Source: Burkholderiales bacterium
Lineage (GTDB): Bacteria > Pseudomonadota > Gammaproteobacteria > Burkholderiales > SG8-39
DNA: 25,416 bases
NCBI GenBank assembly: GCA_020846575.1
Contig: JADLDQ010000102.1
Location: 1 to 25,416 of the forward strand
Direction of reading: 5' to 3'
Shown: positions 23,347 through 25,416 of the stretch, one piece after another
How positions within the stretch are numbered: position 1 is the stretch's first letter
Layout of the letters: every line of letters begins with the position of its first letter
Position numbers and translations under genes: made by a program
The notes under the pieces: model-generated
What the model was told of the DNA's origin: nothing
Databases searched by the model: none
Seen by the model: the letters and a program-made list of their open reading frames with translations, nothing else

Positions 23347-23405
23347 TGGATCACCCTGCCGCTTCGCGCCAGGGGTTCGCGCTCGGGACGGCCCTTCGCG
23401 CTCAT
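23301..23405. repeat. 59-bp direct duplication at the narX/narL junction
   Basis: Bases 23301-23346 and 23360-23405 match at 40 of 46 positions without gaps, period 59. Each copy ends (reading the minus strand, begins) at an ATGAGCGCGAAGG start. Because 59 is not a multiple of three, the copies put their ORFs in different frames, joined by ATGA overlaps. Confidence 0.75.
23343..23405 (-). CDS. Tandem small ORF 1 (20 aa) after narX
   Basis: The ATG at 23405 overlaps the narX stop (ATGA) and is preceded by an excellent ribosome binding site, AAGGAGG, within the last narX codons. The 20-aa product is MSAKGRPEREPLARSGRVIQ, basic and hydrophilic. It stops at 23343 overlapping the next small ORF. 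The strong site and coupling suggest translation, but the peptide may only serve to pass ribosomes toward narL. Confidence 0.35.
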   Translation of the reverse strand: MSAKGRPEREPLARSGRVIQ

Positions 23406-25330
23406 GCCGCCTCCTTCGTCACCGGCAGAGTGAGGGTCACCTCGCTGCCCTGCCCGGTGCGGGAATCGATGCGCACCTGAGCGCCGATCCGCTGCGCCCG
23501 CTCCCTCATGATGCGCAGGCCGACCTGCCGGCCGGCGCCGTCCTGCGCGCGCTCGGCGTCGAACCCCCGCCCGTTGTCGGCGACGCGGAACACGTAGCTG
23601 CGGTCGCGCTGCATCTGCAGCCGCACCTGGGTCGCACCCGAGTGCTTGCGCACGTTGGACAGAGCCTCCTGGACGATGTGCAGTACCTGGACTTGCTGCT
23701 CGGCCGACAGGGGCACGCCGCTGCCCGAGACCTCGCACGAGGTACGGATCCCGGTGTGCTTGTGGAAGCGCTCGAGCGCATCGGAGATGGCGAACTCGAT
23801 GTCGCCCTGACTGACACGGGTGCGGAAGTGCACCAGCAACTCGCGTACGGTGTCGTAGCTCTCCTGGACGCCGACCCGGATCTGCGCCAGGGTGGCGCGC
23901 GCCTCGTCGATGTCTCGACGACCGAGCGAATCCTCGAGCATCTGCGCCTGGAGGTTCAGATAGGCAAGGGATTGCGCGATGCTGTCGTGCAGGTCCTGCG
24001 CGAGGAGGTTGCGTTCCTCGGAGATTGCGAGTTCCTTGTCCCGCGAGACCAGGCGCAGGTGCTCGATCGCGGCGCCCAGATCCTGACCCAGCGTCTCCAG
24101 CAACTGGCGCTCGTGCGCCGGAATCTCCCGTGGTTCCCGGTAGTAGAGGTTGAAGATTCCCAGACTCTGGCCCTGGAAGTGTACGGTGAACGCGGCCACC
24201 GTGCGGTAGCCCGCCCTCGCGCAACGGGTATCGATGGCGGCATCGGAGGCGAACGTGCGCACCGCGTACGCCCCCGCCTGCGCCACGTCCCCGCACACGC
24301 ATTCACCCATTCCCAGGCACTGCTCCTGTTCGGCGAACGCGGCCGGCAGCGCCTCCTGCACGTACATGTGCAGGAGGCGCGAGCGCGGATCGATGAGACG
24401 GACCGATCCGGCCTGGGCTTCGAGCACGGCGATCAGCTTGCGCAGGAACCCGCGGCACAGCTGCTCCGTGGAACCGGGTTCATTGAGCAGCGCGCTCACC
24501 TCGTACAGCGTGTGCAGGTCCCGGTTCTTCTCCGCCAGACTGCGGGTCTTGATCGCCACCCGCTCCTCGAGCGAGTTGTACAGTTCGTGCAGGCGGCTCG
24601 CCATGCGGTTGAAGCCGCGAGCCAGCTCGCCGAATTCGTCGTTGGTTTCCACGGGCAGCCGCGTCGTGAGTTCCCCGTTCGCGATGCGCTGCATGCTCTC
24701 TTGCAGGCGGTTCACCGGCCGCACGACCAGCAGGAACATCAGGTAAATGAGGGCGACCGTGCCGGTCATCGCGAGCAGGACCAGCCCGAACTGCATGTAG
24801 CGCAGGTATTCGGCGTTACGGGTGTTGTCCTGTTCGATGGCGCGCACCAGATGGTCGATGCGTTGCACGAACGGCTCGATGCCCAGGTGCAACGCGCTCG
24901 CGCGCTCGCGCCCGCCCGCGGCCTCGGCCGCGAGGAGCGCGGCTTCGATCCGCGGGCGGATCGTGTTTTTCCACTCGGCCAGCACGGCATCGGCTTCCGC
25001 GGCGATCGCCGGGACGCGCGGCAGCAACAGCGGCCGTGCCGGGTCGCCGCGCATCAGCGCGATCAGCACGCCCTCGAAGGCCTGGATCTCGCGCTCCAGT
25101 GCGCCGCGCGCCGTCCCCGAGCGCGCCGGATCGTGCAGAGTCTCGGTCAACAGGAAGGCGATGCGATAGGCGCGCATGCGCTCGCTGCCCATGTCGTTGA
25201 TCGCCGCCGCCCCGCCCTCCAGCTTCCAGGACGCGAGCAGCGTGAAGCCGATCGCGACGAACCCGACCAGCAGCAGACTCAGCGCGACGCCCACCAGCTT
25301 GGTGCTCAGCTTTCCCTGCCGAAAGCTCAT
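23402..25330 (-). CDS. narX: Nitrate/nitrite sensor histidine kinase
   Basis: NarX senses periplasmic nitrate or nitrite and phosphorylates NarL. The 642-aa protein has membrane segments at about 11-33 and 181-203 flanking a four-helix periplasmic sensor. The ligand-binding P-box is recognisable at 42-56 (AAINDMGSERMRAYR); Arg51 corresponds to the nitrate-binding Arg of E. coli NarX. A HAMP linker (204-256) and a GAF-like central module with clustered Cys (338, 344, 346, 370) follow. The HPK7-type kinase has phosphorylated His448 in LAQDLHDSIAQSL, and the ATPase N-box, VQEALSNVRKHS, lies near 553. The ATG at 25330 fits the family start but has a weak ribosome binding site; an open frame upstream overlaps it by ATGA, so coupling is possible. 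Confidence 0.95.
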   Translation of the reverse strand: MSFRQGKLSTKLVGVALSLLLVGFVAIGFTLLASWKLEGGAAAINDMGSERMRAYRIAFLLTETLHDPARSGTARGALEREIQAFEGVLIALMRGDPARPLLLPRVPAIAAEADAVLAEWKNTIRPRIEAALLAAEAAGGRERASALHLGIEPFVQRIDHLVRAIEQDNTRNAEYLRYMQFGLVLLAMTGTVALIYLMFLLVVRPVNRLQESMQRIANGELTTRLPVETNDEFGELARGFNRMASRLHELYNSLEERVAIKTRSLAEKNRDLHTLYEVSALLNEPGSTEQLCRGFLRKLIAVLEAQAGSVRLIDPRSRLLHMYVQEALPAAFAEQEQCLGMGECVCGDVAQAGAYAVRTFASDAAIDTRCARAGYRTVAAFTVHFQGQSLGIFNLYYREPREIPAHERQLLETLGQDLGAAIEHLRLVSRDKELAISEERNLLAQDLHDSIAQSLAYLNLQAQMLEDSLGRRDIDEARATLAQIRVGVQESYDTVRELLVHFRTRVSQGDIEFAISDALERFHKHTGIRTSCEVSGSGVPLSAEQQVQVLHIVQEALSNVRKHSGATQVRLQMQRDRSYVFRVADNGRGFDAERAQDGAGRQVGLRIMRERAQRIGAQVRIDSRTGQGSEVTLTLPVTKEAA

Positions 25331-25416
25331 GGCCGGCGCTCGCGAGGGTTGTATTGCCTCATTGGAATCGATGGTTCCCTGCGCTCGATCTGGCTCCTGG
25401 AGTCGGTCTCGGAACG
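25327..25416 (-). CDS. Possible 3' end of a gene upstream of narX (partial)
   Basis: A minus-strand frame is open from the window edge to a TGA at 25327-25329 that overlaps the narX ATG by four bases (ATGA). The visible 29 residues are hydrophilic and Arg/Glu/Ser-rich, ending MRQYNPRERRP. It could be the tail of a gene translationally coupled to narX, or only an 11-codon leader from the ATG at 25362, or non-coding. The weak narX ribosome binding site makes coupling attractive. The window is too short to decide. Confidence 0.25.
   Translation of the reverse strand, partial: RSETDSRSQIERREPSIPMRQYNPRERRP

Overview
The window is a chromosomal stretch from a very GC-rich proteobacterium, most likely a facultatively denitrifying betaproteobacterium. 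The evidence is a Bug-type (tripartite tricarboxylate) solute-binding protein, NarX/NarL regulation of a membrane-bound nitrate reductase, strongly GC-biased third codon positions and many false antisense ORFs. I saw no phage, integrase, transposase, tRNA, rRNA or CRISPR array.

Left part (1-3760): two unrecognised small proteins (175 aa on the minus strand, 164 aa on the plus strand), a 134-aa membrane protein, and an FMN-dependent alpha-hydroxy-acid (L-lactate-type) dehydrogenase. A 73-bp double-hairpin repeat occurs twice, at 1-73 and 3688-3760. Each copy ends on the stop codon of a minus-strand gene, so it looks like a mobile or recombining 3'-end/terminator module.

Middle part (3758-12762): a minus-strand catabolic operon holds two acyl-CoA dehydrogenase subunits, a 65-aa protein and an ADP-forming acyl-CoA synthetase. 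An HDOD regulator and a fumarylacetoacetase-family enzyme follow as a divergent pair, both with TTG starts. Then come a VOC/glyoxalase-family protein and a Bug periplasmic binding protein. This set suggests uptake of a carboxylate, CoA activation, acyl-CoA oxidation and C-C bond hydrolysis; the substrate cannot be read from the sequence.

Right part (12935-25416): a complete nitrate respiration locus, all on the minus strand. In transcription order it is narX (sensor), two tiny tandem ORFs, narL (regulator), narK (nitrate/nitrite transporter), a 24-codon bridging ORF, a membrane-tailed c-type cytochrome, narG, narH, narJ, narI and a membrane-anchored class II-like c-type cytochrome. Most junctions are overlapping stop/start codons. 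NarGHI normally takes electrons from quinol through NarI, so two c-type cytochromes at the ends of the structural operon hint at an additional electron entry route or a linked periplasmic reaction.

A recurring oddity is short direct tandem repeats in the gaps between genes (periods 13, 48, 17, 19, 14 and 59 bp), often close to gene ends. The 59-bp duplication between narX and narL has created two overlapping small ORFs. Everything here is read by eye from the sequence; no database comparison was made.
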